NCBI RefSeq assembly: GCF_000165125.1
Contig: NZ_AEIU01000108.1
Location: forward strand, 16,586-80,585
DNA from: Vibrio caribbeanicus ATCC BAA-2122
GTDB taxonomy: Bacteria > Pseudomonadota > Gammaproteobacteria > Enterobacterales > Vibrionaceae
Direction: 5' to 3'
DNA length: 64,000 nt
Positions 44,649 to 53,847 of this stretch are shown in pieces. The translations under genes and the position numbers were made by a program. Every line of letters begins with the position of its first letter. The first letter of the stretch is position 1. Below the pieces are notes generated by a model, which saw nothing but the letters and a program-made list of their open reading frames with translations, did no database searches and had not been told where the DNA came from.

Positions 44649-45128
44649 CTAATCCTTTAGCTTAGTCGCAACCTTTAACTGACTGTGCAATGTTTTGTGA
44701 ATAGGACATTTTTCAGAAATGATGAGTAAACTTTGTTTCTGCTCTTCTGTAAGTGGTCCCACCAACTCAATCTCTCGACTTAAAGTATCAATCTGTGAGT
44801 TTTCACCCTCGCAATTTTCACAATCTTTAACGTAGGTGCGCGCATGCGATAAGTCTATTTTGATGTCTTGCAACGGCCATTTTTTTCGGTCAGCATACAT
44901 GCGCATTGTCATTGAAGTGCAAGCTCCAAGTGCAGCAAGCAAATGCTCATAGGGATCAGGGCCTAAATTTTTTCCTCCAACTTTTAGTGGCTCATCCGCA
45001 AGCCAAACATGCGCATCACTGCTTATGGTTTGGGTAAATTTATGATCTTTTTCCTCAACTCTGACCCGCCCTTCTTTCACAACTTGCCTTTTTTTGCGGG
45101 ACATTTGAAAGGTTGAGATAGCGTCCAC
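44649..45128 (-). CDS. OsmC-type domain, downstream part of a split hydrolase/OsmC gene
   Basis: The OsmC/Ohr-like domain has the motif [22 protein letters not shown] with a conserved cysteine, and the second cysteine in [15 protein letters not shown]. Such proteins reduce organic peroxides through these cysteines. In many bacteria this domain is fused to the end of an alpha/beta hydrolase in one chain of about 400 residues, and the sequence of that fused protein continues here across two frames. The apparent GTG start at 45128 lies inside the hydrolase gene. Separate translation from it is possible. Confidence 0.8.
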   Translation of the reverse strand: MDAISTFQMSRKKRQVVKEGRVRVEEKDHKFTQTISSDAHVWLADEPLKVGGKNLGPDPYEHLLAALGACTSMTMRMYADRKKWPLQDIKIDLSHARTYVKDCENCEGENSQIDTLSREIELVGPLTEEQKQSLLIISEKCPIHKTLHSQLKVATKLKD

Positions 45129-45861
45129 TCCAACTGGCTATCACGTTGGCGATGTAATCAGCGTCATCTTTATTGGTCAGCAAGTGGTCGGCGTTGTCCA
45201 AACTGACAAAGCTTTTGGGATGTTTTGCTTGAGTATAGATTTTCTCAGCCTGCTCAATCGACACTGAAGCATCCGTGGGCGAATGCATGATGAGCAATGC
45301 TTTTTTATCAAGAGAAAACGCCTGCTCAGCATGGTGGTCGAGATCCTGCAAAAATTGCTTTTTAATCGTGAATTGCCTTGGTCCAAGATCCACGGTCGCC
45401 AACCCCTGAGAGTTGATCTCACTGATTGCATTGGAAAAGTTATGTACCACATGACTGGCATTGGCAGGAGCTGCGATCGTCACAACCGCCTTACAATCAG
45501 AAGCCTGATTAGCTACGGCAAGGACGGCTGAGCCACCCAAACTATGACCAATCAGTAACTGGGGCGCTTCATATTGTGATGCCAAAAAGTCCACTGCCGC
45601 CTTAATATCATCAAGATTAGAGGAAAAATTGGTATTGGCAAAATCACCATCACTATTGCCCAAACCCGTAAAATCAAAACGTAGCACCGCAATCCCTTTT
45701 TGTACCAAAGCACGCGCTATTCTTGATGCTGAAGCGATGTCTTTACCACAGGTAAAACAGTGAACGAACAGTGCATAAGCGCTAGCCTCACCCTCGGGGC
45801 GTTCTAGCAAGCCGGCCAGCATGGTACCCTGACTAGAAAACTCAACTTTCTCTTTCATCAC
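45055..45861 (-). CDS. Alpha/beta hydrolase, upstream part of a split hydrolase/OsmC gene
   Basis: Serine hydrolase with nucleophile in [15 protein letters not shown], oxyanion segment [20 protein letters not shown], acid in [11 protein letters not shown] and histidine in [11 protein letters not shown]. The protein's catalytic part ends near SWSGRYL; after that the frame runs through a seven-base A tract into an out-of-frame tail ending RRAGQS. Removing one A from the tract (45089-45095) would join this frame directly to the OsmC domain and recreate the usual fused protein. Confidence 0.85.
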   Translation of the reverse strand: MMKEKVEFSSQGTMLAGLLERPEGEASAYALFVHCFTCGKDIASASRIARALVQKGIAVLRFDFTGLGNSDGDFANTNFSSNLDDIKAAVDFLASQYEAPQLLIGHSLGGSAVLAVANQASDCKAVVTIAAPANASHVVHNFSNAISEINSQGLATVDLGPRQFTIKKQFLQDLDHHAEQAFSLDKKALLIMHSPTDASVSIEQAEKIYTQAKHPKSFVSLDNADHLLTNKDDADYIANVIASWSGRYLNLSNVPQKKASCERRAGQS

Positions 45862-46174
45862 AACGGCCTCATATTATTCCATTTAGGGGTAGCGACGAGA
45901 TATCGCCAAGAGAGTCTCCATAAGAAAGGAGTTCTCGTTCAACGATCCATCACATTCAGCGTAGCAAAGATGATGAACTTCATGTTTATTCGGTTTTGCT
46001 CTTATAAGTTACTTGAGAATACGATCAACTAAAGTGAGCCTGTATCTTCAATGTTTTTCTTACCATCTTGTGCTTGATGTTAAAGGGAGACGGGATAATA
46101 TGGTGTGATGGAATAGCGTGCCGCCATTGGTGAGCGTTTTCATTTTATGGGCCCCAATACATAGAGAGAAAAAA
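45862..46174. other. Divergent interval between the hydrolase and creB
   Basis: About 313 bases that hold the promoters of both sides. No individual element was recognised with confidence. Confidence 0.5.
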
Positions 46175-46885
46175 GTGAACAACTTAAGTGACCCATTAAC
46201 TGTCGTCATTATTGAAGATGAACAAGCAATTGCAGATACCCTAGTCCACGTATTGGAGATGGATGGTTACCAAGCGGTATGGTTTGCAACCGCCGGTGAC
46301 GGTTTAGCCTTTTTACAACAAAATTCTGCAGCTCTACTGGTATTAGATGTGGGCCTCCCTGATGGAAATGGGTTTGAAGTTTGTAAAACCATTCGTGAGT
46401 TTTCAGACATTCCGATCATTTTTCTTACCGCTAGAAATGATGAAATTGACCGTGTCATCGGTTTGGAGATTGGTGCGGATGATTATGTGACTAAACCTTT
46501 CAGTCCCCGAGAGATGCTGGCACGAATTAAACTACGTATCAAAAACAAAGTGCCCGCACACAAGGGAAAAAAAGAAATAACTCCTCACTCGCCGGAACCA
46601 CAAGATTTGGTCGCACAGAACTATGACTATAAAGTCAATGGGCAGTTGCTGGGACTGACCGCGGCTGAATTTAAAATCTTAAATAAGTTGATTTGTGTCT
46701 CTTCTAACGTATTGAGCCGAGAGCAATTAATGATAGCTGCCGATATGGCACCAGAGTCGGCCTATGAGCGTAATATCGATACACACATCAAAGCGATTCG
46801 ACACAAACTTAAGCCCTTTGACTTATCCGAACGGATTTGCACCAAACGTGGTTTTGGCTATTTCTACAGCGCGACAGGTGAATAA
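46175..46885 (+). CDS. creB: Response regulator CreB
   Basis: The 236-residue OmpR-type regulator has phosphoacceptor D in LLVLDVGLPDGNGFEV and lysine in DDYVTKPFSPREML. The winged helix holds GLTAAEFKILNKL, and ERNIDTHIKAIRHKL with the ending RGFGYFYSATGE. GTG 46175 is chosen over the longer frame from 46118 because it starts just before the receiver domain, though the ribosome site is only AGAGAG. The order with a sensor kinase and a CreD homologue identifies it. CreB binds TTCAC direct repeats. Confidence 0.82.
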   Translation: MNNLSDPLTVVIIEDEQAIADTLVHVLEMDGYQAVWFATAGDGLAFLQQNSAALLVLDVGLPDGNGFEVCKTIREFSDIPIIFLTARNDEIDRVIGLEIGADDYVTKPFSPREMLARIKLRIKNKVPAHKGKKEITPHSPEPQDLVAQNYDYKVNGQLLGLTAAEFKILNKLICVSSNVLSREQLMIAADMAPESAYERNIDTHIKAIRHKLKPFDLSERICTKRGFGYFYSATGE

Positions 46886-48327
46886 TGTATCCATGGCCAA
46901 AAATCCCTCTTGGGGTCAGATTGTTTGTGATCTATTTCATTATCGTAGGCGTGACCGCTTATATGGTCAGTACAAGTGTGGTTCAGGAACTCAAGCCGAC
47001 GGTGCGAAAAACGACAGAAGAAACCTTGGTGGATATGGCAAACTTACTGGCGGTCATTGCCGAAGAAGACGTGGCTAACGACCAGTTATCACAAAGTCGT
47101 TTTGCCAAGCTGCTAGCAGCTTACGGTCAACGCGATCCAAACGCTCGTATTTGGGAAATCGGCAAAAAAGCCATCAATCATCGCATTTACATAACCAATA
47201 AACAGGGCATTGTCATTGCTGACTCGTGGCAACAAGATGTCGGTAAAGATTATTCACAATGGAACGATGTTTACCTAACGCTGCGCGGCCAATATGGAGC
47301 TCGTAGCACCAAAGAAGATCCAGACGATCCACTCTCATCAGTAATGCACGTCGCCGCACCGATTTATCATAATGGTGTCATTATTGGTAGTGTAACTGTA
47401 GCCAAATCCAATCGCTCAACACAACCATTTATCGACCTATCAAAACGGAATGTCCTTTTTTGGATGGTTTTAATGAGCGGACTGGTATTACTCACAGGGG
47501 CACTATTTGCTTGGCGAATTCACTCGGCACTCAACAAATTAGAACATTACGCTATTAAAATTGGTCAAGGAGAAAATGTTTCCAAGCCCACGTTTCGTAT
47601 TTTTTATGAATACGCAACACTCAGCGATGCCCTTGAAAAAATGCGCAGCCAACTTGATGGTAAACACTATGTGGAAGAGTATGTCCAAACACTGACGCAT
47701 GAGCTAAAAAGCCCTTTATCGGCAATAAAAGGCGCAAGCGAAATAATACAAATGCCTCTTACTAGTGACAAAATCTCTCATTTCGCAGGGAATATTGAAC
47801 GAGAGTGCGACCGTATGCAGGCATTAATTGATAAGCTGCTCGATCTTACTCGACTCGAAAAGCGTCCTGATCTAGAAAACCTTGAGTCTATTACACTAAA
47901 ACCTATGATCACAGATATTGTTCACTCAGCAAATGCACGCTTATTCAATCAGTCGATCACGGCCAATATTTGTATTAATGAAAAACTAGAGGTGTTGGGT
48001 GATGCGTTTCTGGTTAAGCAAGCAGCCTTTAACCTCATGGATAACGCTCTAGATTTTGTCCATTCTAATGGAACCATTGATTGGCGCGCCGAAATCGAAC
48101 AAGAACATATTCGCTTATCGATCTTCAACACTGGGCCGAATATTCCTGACTATGCCATGCCCCGTTTAACTGAACGCTTTTATTCGCTCGCACGTGAAAA
48201 TGGCTCAAAGAGTACAGGATTGGGACTGAACTTTGTTGAGCAAATCGTGAAACTGCACAAAGGCTTTCTGCGCATTGAGAACGTCAACTCTGGAGTAAAA
48301 GTAACCATAACATTACCAACTCCATAA
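46885..48327 (+). CDS. creC: Sensor histidine kinase CreC
   Basis: The 480-residue kinase overlaps creB by one base (TAATG). Two membrane helices (LGVRLFVIYFIIVGVTAYMV and FWMVLMSGLVLLTGALFAW) flank a periplasmic Cache-like domain (TNKQGIVIADSWQQDVGKDY). The kinase core has TLTHELKSPLSAIKGASEI (phosphorylated H), NLMDNALDF, and RENGSKSTGLGLNFVEQI. It responds to an unknown metabolic signal in relatives. Confidence 0.85.
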   Translation: MYPWPKIPLGVRLFVIYFIIVGVTAYMVSTSVVQELKPTVRKTTEETLVDMANLLAVIAEEDVANDQLSQSRFAKLLAAYGQRDPNARIWEIGKKAINHRIYITNKQGIVIADSWQQDVGKDYSQWNDVYLTLRGQYGARSTKEDPDDPLSSVMHVAAPIYHNGVIIGSVTVAKSNRSTQPFIDLSKRNVLFWMVLMSGLVLLTGALFAWRIHSALNKLEHYAIKIGQGENVSKPTFRIFYEYATLSDALEKMRSQLDGKHYVEEYVQTLTHELKSPLSAIKGASEIIQMPLTSDKISHFAGNIERECDRMQALIDKLLDLTRLEKRPDLENLESITLKPMITDIVHSANARLFNQSITANICINEKLEVLGDAFLVKQAAFNLMDNALDFVHSNGTIDWRAEIEQEHIRLSIFNTGPNIPDYAMPRLTERFYSLARENGSKSTGLGLNFVEQIVKLHKGFLRIENVNSGVKVTITLPTP

Positions 48328-48337
48328 AATCTCCATA

Positions 48338-48353
48338 TTCACTTCATTCATTC
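48338..48353 (+). promoter_or_regulatory. Partial CreB-box-like motif before creD
   Basis: TTCACTTCATTCATTC has one good TTCAC half and a second half, CATTC, that matches poorly. The position, in the 97-base creC-creD gap, fits a CreB site. Confidence 0.25.
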
Positions 48354-48424
48354 TCCAAATTACGGATTTAAAGTCACTCTGTACCCAAAAACCCTGACAT
48401 TCCTTGGTATATGGAGAATGACTT

Positions 48425-49759
48425 ATGAAAAAAATCCTTAATAACCCGCTTAGCATGAAGTTCGGCTTCATGCTGTTTTTATTTCTATTGTTGCAAATTC
48501 CTATTTCAATGATCTCAGGACTCATATCTGAGCGCTCACATCGTCAAGAAGAAGTCATCCAAGATATCGCGAGAAGCAGCAGTGGAGAGCAGCAAATTAT
48601 CGGGCCTTTAATCATGGTGAACTATCAAGAAACCAGTTTTGACAACGATAAGAAACAAGTCAAACAGCGCCGAAAATTTCTTTTGCCTGATAGTTTTAAT
48701 ATGAGCGCCAACTTAGACAGTTTTGAGAAGTACCGTGGTATTTACCGTGCAAGGTTATACAAAGCGCAAGTGGCACTAAAAGGCGAGTTCAAACTTGATG
48801 ACCTCGCAGAATTAAATGATCTTGATATCAATCGCATCAGCCTCGTCGTCGGTATTGAAGACAGTCGAGGCTTAATGAGATTTGACGAAATGAAACTCGG
48901 TAGCTCCAATATCGAGATTAAGCCGGGGACTGGACTTGACCAAATACCGCAGGGGTTCCATGGTGAACTTAATCTTGAGCATATCAAAACGCAGCAGCCA
49001 CTAACTTTTGATATTCATTTTTTATTACAAGGTATGGGGCAACTTAAAGTAACTCCCATAGGTAATCAGACCAGAGTTGAATTATCGTCAAATTGGGCAC
49101 ACCCAAGCTTCATTGGAGATTTCTTACCCATCTCATCTGATGTCTCTGAAGATGGCTTTCAGGCACAATGGGCTAGCAACAACTTCTCCACCAATATATC
49201 CCAGCGAATTCAACGTTGTTTGTTTTCGGACAGTGCTTGCCATGAAATTGAACAGCGACAAATGGGAGTAGAGCTTATAGACCCCGTTAACCACTACTTA
49301 AAATCTCACAGGGCCGTCAATTACTCCTCATTGGTGCTCCTACTTGTTTTTGTCAGTTTCTTTCTTTTAGAGATCTTTCAAGCTCGTCCATTTCATCCAA
49401 TACAATACGGTTTTATCAGCTTGGCTTTAGCGGTTTTTTACCTCCTCTTGATTTCAATGAGTGAACACTTGGGCTTCAACTTAGCCTACCTATTGTCAAC
49501 ACTTGCCTCAACCAGTCTTTTAGCAATATATGTACACGGCATACTTAACAGCGTTAAACAGGCAGCTTTATTTAGCACTGGTTTGCTGGCTCTTTATGGT
49601 TTGTTGTTTGGTTTACTCTTGGCAGAGAGCTACGCCTTAGTCATGGGAGCCCTACTTTGTTTTATGATTTTGGGTTTCACCATGATCATCACTCGCAATA
49701 TCGATTGGTACACACGTAATGTGGTGACAGAGGAGAAAACATCAAATGCAGAAACTTGA
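48425..49759 (+). CDS. creD: Inner membrane protein CreD
   Basis: The 444-residue protein has one N-terminal membrane helix (FGFMLFLFLLLQIPISMI) and then RSHRQEEVIQDIARSSSGEQ, the diagnostic CreD start, a large periplasmic domain, and several C-terminal membrane segments (LVLLLVFVSFFLLEIF, YGFISLALAVFYLLLI, LLALYGLLFGLLLAESYAL). CreD links to envelope stress and beta-lactam tolerance in relatives. The conserved block ARPFHPIQYGFISLAL supports the call. Confidence 0.9.
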   Translation: MKKILNNPLSMKFGFMLFLFLLLQIPISMISGLISERSHRQEEVIQDIARSSSGEQQIIGPLIMVNYQETSFDNDKKQVKQRRKFLLPDSFNMSANLDSFEKYRGIYRARLYKAQVALKGEFKLDDLAELNDLDINRISLVVGIEDSRGLMRFDEMKLGSSNIEIKPGTGLDQIPQGFHGELNLEHIKTQQPLTFDIHFLLQGMGQLKVTPIGNQTRVELSSNWAHPSFIGDFLPISSDVSEDGFQAQWASNNFSTNISQRIQRCLFSDSACHEIEQRQMGVELIDPVNHYLKSHRAVNYSSLVLLLVFVSFFLLEIFQARPFHPIQYGFISLALAVFYLLLISMSEHLGFNLAYLLSTLASTSLLAIYVHGILNSVKQAALFSTGLLALYGLLFGLLLAESYALVMGALLCFMILGFTMIITRNIDWYTRNVVTEEKTSNAET

Positions 49760-49865
49760 AAATCAAACTCAATACAAACGATATCTGCGTAAAAAACTCA
49801 GAGTGAGCTTGTTAAAAAAAGTGTATTTTTGGTCGCTTACAAAAACAGAGGCTACACCTAAGTAA
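49746..49865 (+). CDS. Possible 39-residue basic peptide after creD
   Basis: ATG 49746 lies inside the creD end in another frame and GGAG stands 12 bases before it. The peptide is basic and hydrophobic in its middle (YKRYLRKKLRVSLLKKVYFW) and ends at TAA 49863. It may be a small protein or chance. Confidence 0.25.
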   Translation: MQKLENQTQYKRYLRKKLRVSLLKKVYFWSLTKTEATPK

Positions 49866-50190
49866 TTGCCAGACGTTGAGACAAAAATAACTTTATCCTC
49901 AGGTATAGCAATGGTTAAAGAGCTTTTCGACATCGAAAGTTGCTAGCCATAGCGACAAATAAACTTGTCATTCAAAGCAAATGAGACTCTCAGTACATAA
50001 TAAACTGAGAGTCTCAAATTTTTTAGTCCTTTGCTTCATTATTACAAGCTCCCTCCTATAATGACAATCCTCACCATAAACAATGGCAAGAAATTCGTAT
50101 ACGATAGATCACCAAGACCTTATTTTAGTATTTACCAAAGTGGCTTAACAAGCTCGGTTACTCAAAAGGTCTTGGCAACCTTATGTTTAA
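49866..50190. other. Interval containing the creD-side terminator
   Basis: About 325 bases with no gene. It holds the hairpin at 49983-50024. Confidence 0.5.
49983..50024 (+). terminator. Terminator after the creBCD operon
   Basis: GAGACTCTCAG and CTGAGAGTCTC form a perfect 11-pair stem around an 11-base loop, followed by AAATTTTTT. Confidence 0.88.
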
Positions 50191-50829
50191 TTAAAAAGCG
50201 TGTTGCATCATCGCTAGTTTGACCCCAAAACCTATAAATAGACAACCGGCACATCTATTCAAGGTAATTGTCATAAGCTCACTGCATTTTATTTTGACAC
50301 TCAATGACGATGACGACCAAGCTAGTATGTGACTCCACAACAAACTGTTAATATTAAATACCAAACCCAGAAAGAGGAATGCTAACGCTTTATTAGGAGC
50401 ATCATTATCAATAAACTGTGGCATAAAGGCTAAAAAAAATAGAGCAACTTTAGGGTTTAATATATTAGTGACAAACCCCTGATAAAATATTTTTGATAGA
50501 GAGATCTTTCGATGACTAGAATGATATAAATTTTCACTATCACCATTTTTTATTAAAGTAGAGAAACCCAAATAAACAAGATAAGCACAACCAAACATCT
50601 TTAATATCGTTAAAGCTATTGTAGATGTTGTTAATATTGCGGATAGACCTAAAGCAGCGATAAAACTATGAACCAATACTCCAGATGCAGTACCAAAAGC
50701 CGCTGAAGATCCAGCTTTAAAACCCTGACTTGCACTTCTACTGACAATGTATAAAGAATCAGGGCCCGGCATTATATTGAGCACAACCCCTGAGATAATA
50801 AATAACCAAATATCATTCACTCCAAGCAT
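50191..50829 (-). CDS. LysE/RhtB-family exporter
   Basis: The 212-residue protein has the LysE layout: an N-terminal helix followed by GPDSLYIVSRSASQGFKAGS, then GASAAFGTASGVLVHSF-like small-residue helices, and NILNPKVALFFLAFMPQF, the family motif. Members export amino acids or homoserine lactones. The AT-rich composition differs from the flagellar genes. It stands alone. Confidence 0.9.
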   Translation of the reverse strand: MLGVNDIWLFIISGVVLNIMPGPDSLYIVSRSASQGFKAGSSAAFGTASGVLVHSFIAALGLSAILTTSTIALTILKMFGCAYLVYLGFSTLIKNGDSENLYHSSHRKISLSKIFYQGFVTNILNPKVALFFLAFMPQFIDNDAPNKALAFLFLGLVFNINSLLWSHILAWSSSSLSVKIKCSELMTITLNRCAGCLFIGFGVKLAMMQHAF

Positions 50830-51266
50830 TGATAATTACCTCCATTTAAAAAATCGATACTAAAAAAACAAAACTATAAATATAGAAACAACAAACAACA
50901 AACAACAGATATAAAAAAGTATGACTAAAATAAAAAACCAACCGCCTTGCTTTATATTCCTGTTTAACTACAAACAAAACACCTTATAAGGTTTATGGTA
51001 AACTAATTTAAGCTCAGGAATTTATTATACTTATTTTTTAAAATTAAACGAGATAAAAAATAGAGCGACAATTCTAAAACATTAAATGAAATTTAATATT
51101 TAATGAAACAAAAGATCTAAATAACTCCACTTAAAAGTATAAAGGTTAATATAATAATAAAATTCGATAATTTTTTTAATTTATTATTTATATGAAATAA
51201 TATTATTGATATGTGATTATTTAAATTAAAGTGATATAATGTGTAAAATTCATTCAACTTAAGAAT
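50830..51266. other. AT-rich interval with a short tandem repeat
   Basis: Very AT-rich. At 50887-50908 the sequence repeats a seven-base unit (CAAACAA). No gene is visible. Confidence 0.6.
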
Positions 51267-51740
51267 ATGATTAAGATAAGAAAGTACAAAGAATCGGATT
51301 CTACTATCCTATGGAATATATTTTTCTATGCTGTTCGTAACGTCAATATTCGTGATTATTCACAAAAACAGGTAGAAGCCTGGGCACCTAATAACTTTGA
51401 TCCCTCAGTTTGGGATAAAAAAATGGCCCAATTGTCCCCCTTTGTTGCAGAAATGAATGGTGTTGTCGTTGGCTATGCAGATATTCAAGAGAACGGACTG
51501 ATTGATCATTTCTTTTGCCATCATGAATACCAAGGGCGAGGTGTTGGTTCTACGCTAATGAGACATATATTAAATATCGGCGAGCAACGAAGTATACAGT
51601 GCTTCTATTCAGAGGTTAGCATCACTGCTCGGCCATTCTTTGAATACTTTCGTTTTCAAGTTATTAAGGCTCAAGAAATCGAAGTTCGTGGCCAAAAGCT
51701 GAATAATTTTCTTATGGAGAGGCAGTCAACGGCTAAGTAA
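51267..51740 (+). CDS. GNAT-family N-acetyltransferase
   Basis: The 157-residue protein has the acetyl-CoA loop motif HHEYQGRGVGSTLMRHIL and the following SEVSITARPFFEYFRFQVIKA, with RKYKESDSTILWNIFFYAV at the N terminus. This subset of GNAT proteins acts on small amines or proteins; no substrate can be read out. It converges with the cupin gene. Confidence 0.88.
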   Translation: MIKIRKYKESDSTILWNIFFYAVRNVNIRDYSQKQVEAWAPNNFDPSVWDKKMAQLSPFVAEMNGVVVGYADIQENGLIDHFFCHHEYQGRGVGSTLMRHILNIGEQRSIQCFYSEVSITARPFFEYFRFQVIKAQEIEVRGQKLNNFLMERQSTAK

Positions 51741-51770
51741 AAAGACACACATGGAGGATGTGTGTCCTTT
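51741..51770. repeat. GGACACAC-type hairpin, short form
   Basis: GACACACAT and ATGTGTGTC form a perfect 9-pair stem around GGAGG, followed by CTTT. It lies between converging GNAT and cupin genes. Confidence 0.75.
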
Positions 51771-51787
51771 ACCATTGATTTTAGGGT

Positions 51788-52180
51788 TTATTTTGCAGGA
51801 GCAAACTCTTCCGAGGCTTCACGATGAGCAGTATAAATCGCTTCACCATCACTTTCTGCATCAAAAATAACCGTCACATCTGGCGAGAAAAGAATCACAT
51901 CACCTGTCTCTGCAACGTATTTATTACCTTGAGTATCACGCATTACGATCTTACCTTTTGTAACGACTTTATACTCAACTGAATCATACACATACTCAAA
52001 CTCGACGCCCGGAGACATGGTAAAGTGACCTATCGTCAAGGCTGATTGATTATTGGTGACAGCAACTTCTGCCATATCACTTTTTAGATTTTCGACATTG
52101 AGCAGCTTGCTTAAATCATTCAATTTAAAAGAGCCGGATTTGATTAAAGTAATACCTGGTTTATCAGTCAGTGTTGTCAT
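51788..52180 (-). CDS. EutQ-like cupin protein
   Basis: The 130-residue single-cupin protein has the strand pairs IGHFTMSPGVEFEYVYDSVE and GKIVMRDTQGNKYVAETGDV, then LFSPDVTVIFDA. These match the ethanolamine-utilisation EutQ type without its usual operon. ATG 52180 with AAGGAC is chosen; the longer frame starts inside an upstream AT-rich area. Confidence 0.7.
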   Translation of the reverse strand: MTTLTDKPGITLIKSGSFKLNDLSKLLNVENLKSDMAEVAVTNNQSALTIGHFTMSPGVEFEYVYDSVEYKVVTKGKIVMRDTQGNKYVAETGDVILFSPDVTVIFDAESDGEAIYTAHREASEEFAPAK

Positions 52181-52207
52181 TTTTTTGTCCTTATTATAAT
52201 TGCACAT

Positions 52208-52763
52208 TGAATGCGTTGCTCATAGAGCACGTTGTCAGACAATCTATCCAGTCTCGGTAGAATATCCCAAACTCTGTGAGCGTTGAGCTTAATATCAAGG
52301 TATTGTTTAACGACCAGTTTTTGGTCCTAGCTCCTTGATAAACTCATCATAACCTCAGCAAAAAACGAAACAATACCGCATGGTTGTAATTCATTATTAC
52401 TAATATGTAATAATTATAATTAAATATCATACCCAGTCTATTATTTTTAAATATTTTATTTATAGTATTTAAGTAATTTATACCCAAGTGACTTCAAAAT
52501 GCAGGATTCAGAGCGAGGCCACCGTGTTGAATTCAAGGAAAATAACGCAGCGTAATAGTGAACTCTTACCAAGTTGTTTGACGATGAAATCGGCACTGTG
52601 GCACGCTCCCAAAGGGCGAGTTGTCTTGCTTTACATGCCTCGTTACCGATTTTCAATTTAGATGACTAGATTTTCAAATCGTTGCCTTGCCTGTAAAGCA
52701 AGCCATTCTCGCTGAACCTAACATCTTGAGGTTACTTGGGTATAATATTAAATGGAGAATATG
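52208..52763. other. Interval dominated by MITE copy A
   Basis: About 556 bases. The 3' half is the MITE-like copy A at 52479-52744. The 5' half is AT-rich with no visible gene. Confidence 0.6.
52479..52744 (-). mobile_element. MITE-like element, copy A (full length)
   Basis: About 266 bases. Both ends carry TATACCCAAGT-type termini (TATACCCAAGTGACTTCAA and, at the right, the reverse of TATACCCAAGTAACCTCAA). It encodes no transposase. Copies B and C match it on the opposite strand. An internal segment of about 60 bases is absent from copy B. Confidence 0.8.
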
Positions 52764-53372
52764 ATGAGTGAAATTACTAGTATTGAACAACTTGAAACTA
52801 TTTTTTCACAACCAAGTGTGCGCGCGAAAAATAAAGTCATGCCACAAATAGATTGTCACGCCCAAACACTCATAGAAAATAGTAGCTTTGCCATTCTTAG
52901 CACTTGTGATCACCTAGGATTTACAGATTTATCTCCCAAGGGAGGAACACCAGGATTCATAAAAACTATCAATAGTTCAACACTATTAATACCAGAAAGC
53001 TCTGGAAATAATCGGGTAGATAGCTTGAGAAATATAATTAATAACCCCAAAGTTGGACTGATATTTATGGTGAATGGTATTGATGAAGTGTTACGTGTAA
53101 AAGGAGTGGCTAGTATTCACTCTTGCCCAGAGCTACTGTCATTATGTCCTGATGGAAATAAACCACCCAAAATTGTCATTAAGATTGAAATAAAAAGCCT
53201 TTATTTTCACTGTGGAAAAGCAGTAATGAGAGCTAAACTTTGGTCTGATAAATACAAAGCAGAACGATCTATTCTCCCATCACTCGCACAAATACTAAAG
53301 CAGCAACAAAACCTCAAAGAAGAAGCTCTTAATCAAGATGAAATGATTAAATACTATAAATCAACACTTTAG
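52764..53372 (+). CDS. Pyridoxamine 5'-phosphate oxidase-like FMN-binding protein
   Basis: The 202-residue protein matches the MSMEG_1061-type PPOX family: SSFAILSTCDHLGFTDLSPKGG, then STLLIPESSGNNRVDSLRNII, GLIFMVNGIDEVLRVKGVAS. Such proteins bind FMN or F420 and reduce substrates. ATG 52764 is chosen as it has GGAG 6 bases upstream; three in-frame ATGs are close together. The ribosome site lies immediately after MITE copy A, so that element may supply the promoter region. Confidence 0.85.
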   Translation: MSEITSIEQLETIFSQPSVRAKNKVMPQIDCHAQTLIENSSFAILSTCDHLGFTDLSPKGGTPGFIKTINSSTLLIPESSGNNRVDSLRNIINNPKVGLIFMVNGIDEVLRVKGVASIHSCPELLSLCPDGNKPPKIVIKIEIKSLYFHCGKAVMRAKLWSDKYKAERSILPSLAQILKQQQNLKEEALNQDEMIKYYKSTL

Positions 53373-53847
53373 TTATTGATATTATTGCACTCAAGTGACC
53401 CCAAGATACTAAGCTTAGCGAGAATGGCTTGCTTTATAAGCAAGACAACTCGCTCAATGGAGACGTGCCACAGCGTTCGATTTCATCGTCAAAAAAATCA
53501 GTAAGAGTACGCTATTACGCTGCGTTATTTTCCTTTAATTCAACACTGTGGTATCGCTCCGAATCTTTCATTTTGAAGTCACTTAGGTATATATATTTCA
53601 AATTTCAACACTGATTAATTACCAAACAAAAATAGTTCAAAAAAAGATCTATAAAATATATCTTTATCATAAAAATGACCTATAAATATTAGCTCGTAGA
53701 CATGAATTACAATTGATTCATGATCTCTATTGATGACACACAAGTGATGGGATAGCCTTATGTTTCAGAAAGTTAATATTAATTTCACTTTAAGTCTAAA
53801 TGTAAATAAATTAGTTGGGCTTTTGTGTAAATAAAATAAGGATCTTT
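53373..53847. other. Interval dominated by MITE copy B
   Basis: MITE copy B (53386-53591) and then AT-rich sequence that holds the upstream region of the secreted helical gene. Confidence 0.6.
53386..53591 (+). mobile_element. MITE-like element, copy B (internal deletion)
   Basis: About 206 bases. It matches the reverse strand of copy A across nearly its whole length but lacks about 60 internal bases, the deletion lying between the two GCTTGCTTTA/AAGCAAGA segments. Copies A and B face each other around the PPOX gene. Confidence 0.8.

Noticed and set aside
45089-45095. Programmed -1 frameshift at A_AAA_AAG
   Set aside because: The heptamer is in frame, but a -1 shift meets TGA after three codons. 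Only a +1 (or -2) shift would enter the OsmC frame.
52456-52656. Minus-strand ORF of 66 residues
   Set aside because: It lies within MITE copy A and its peptide resembles the plus-strand ORF within copy B (53429-53614). Both arise from the repeat sequence, not from genes.
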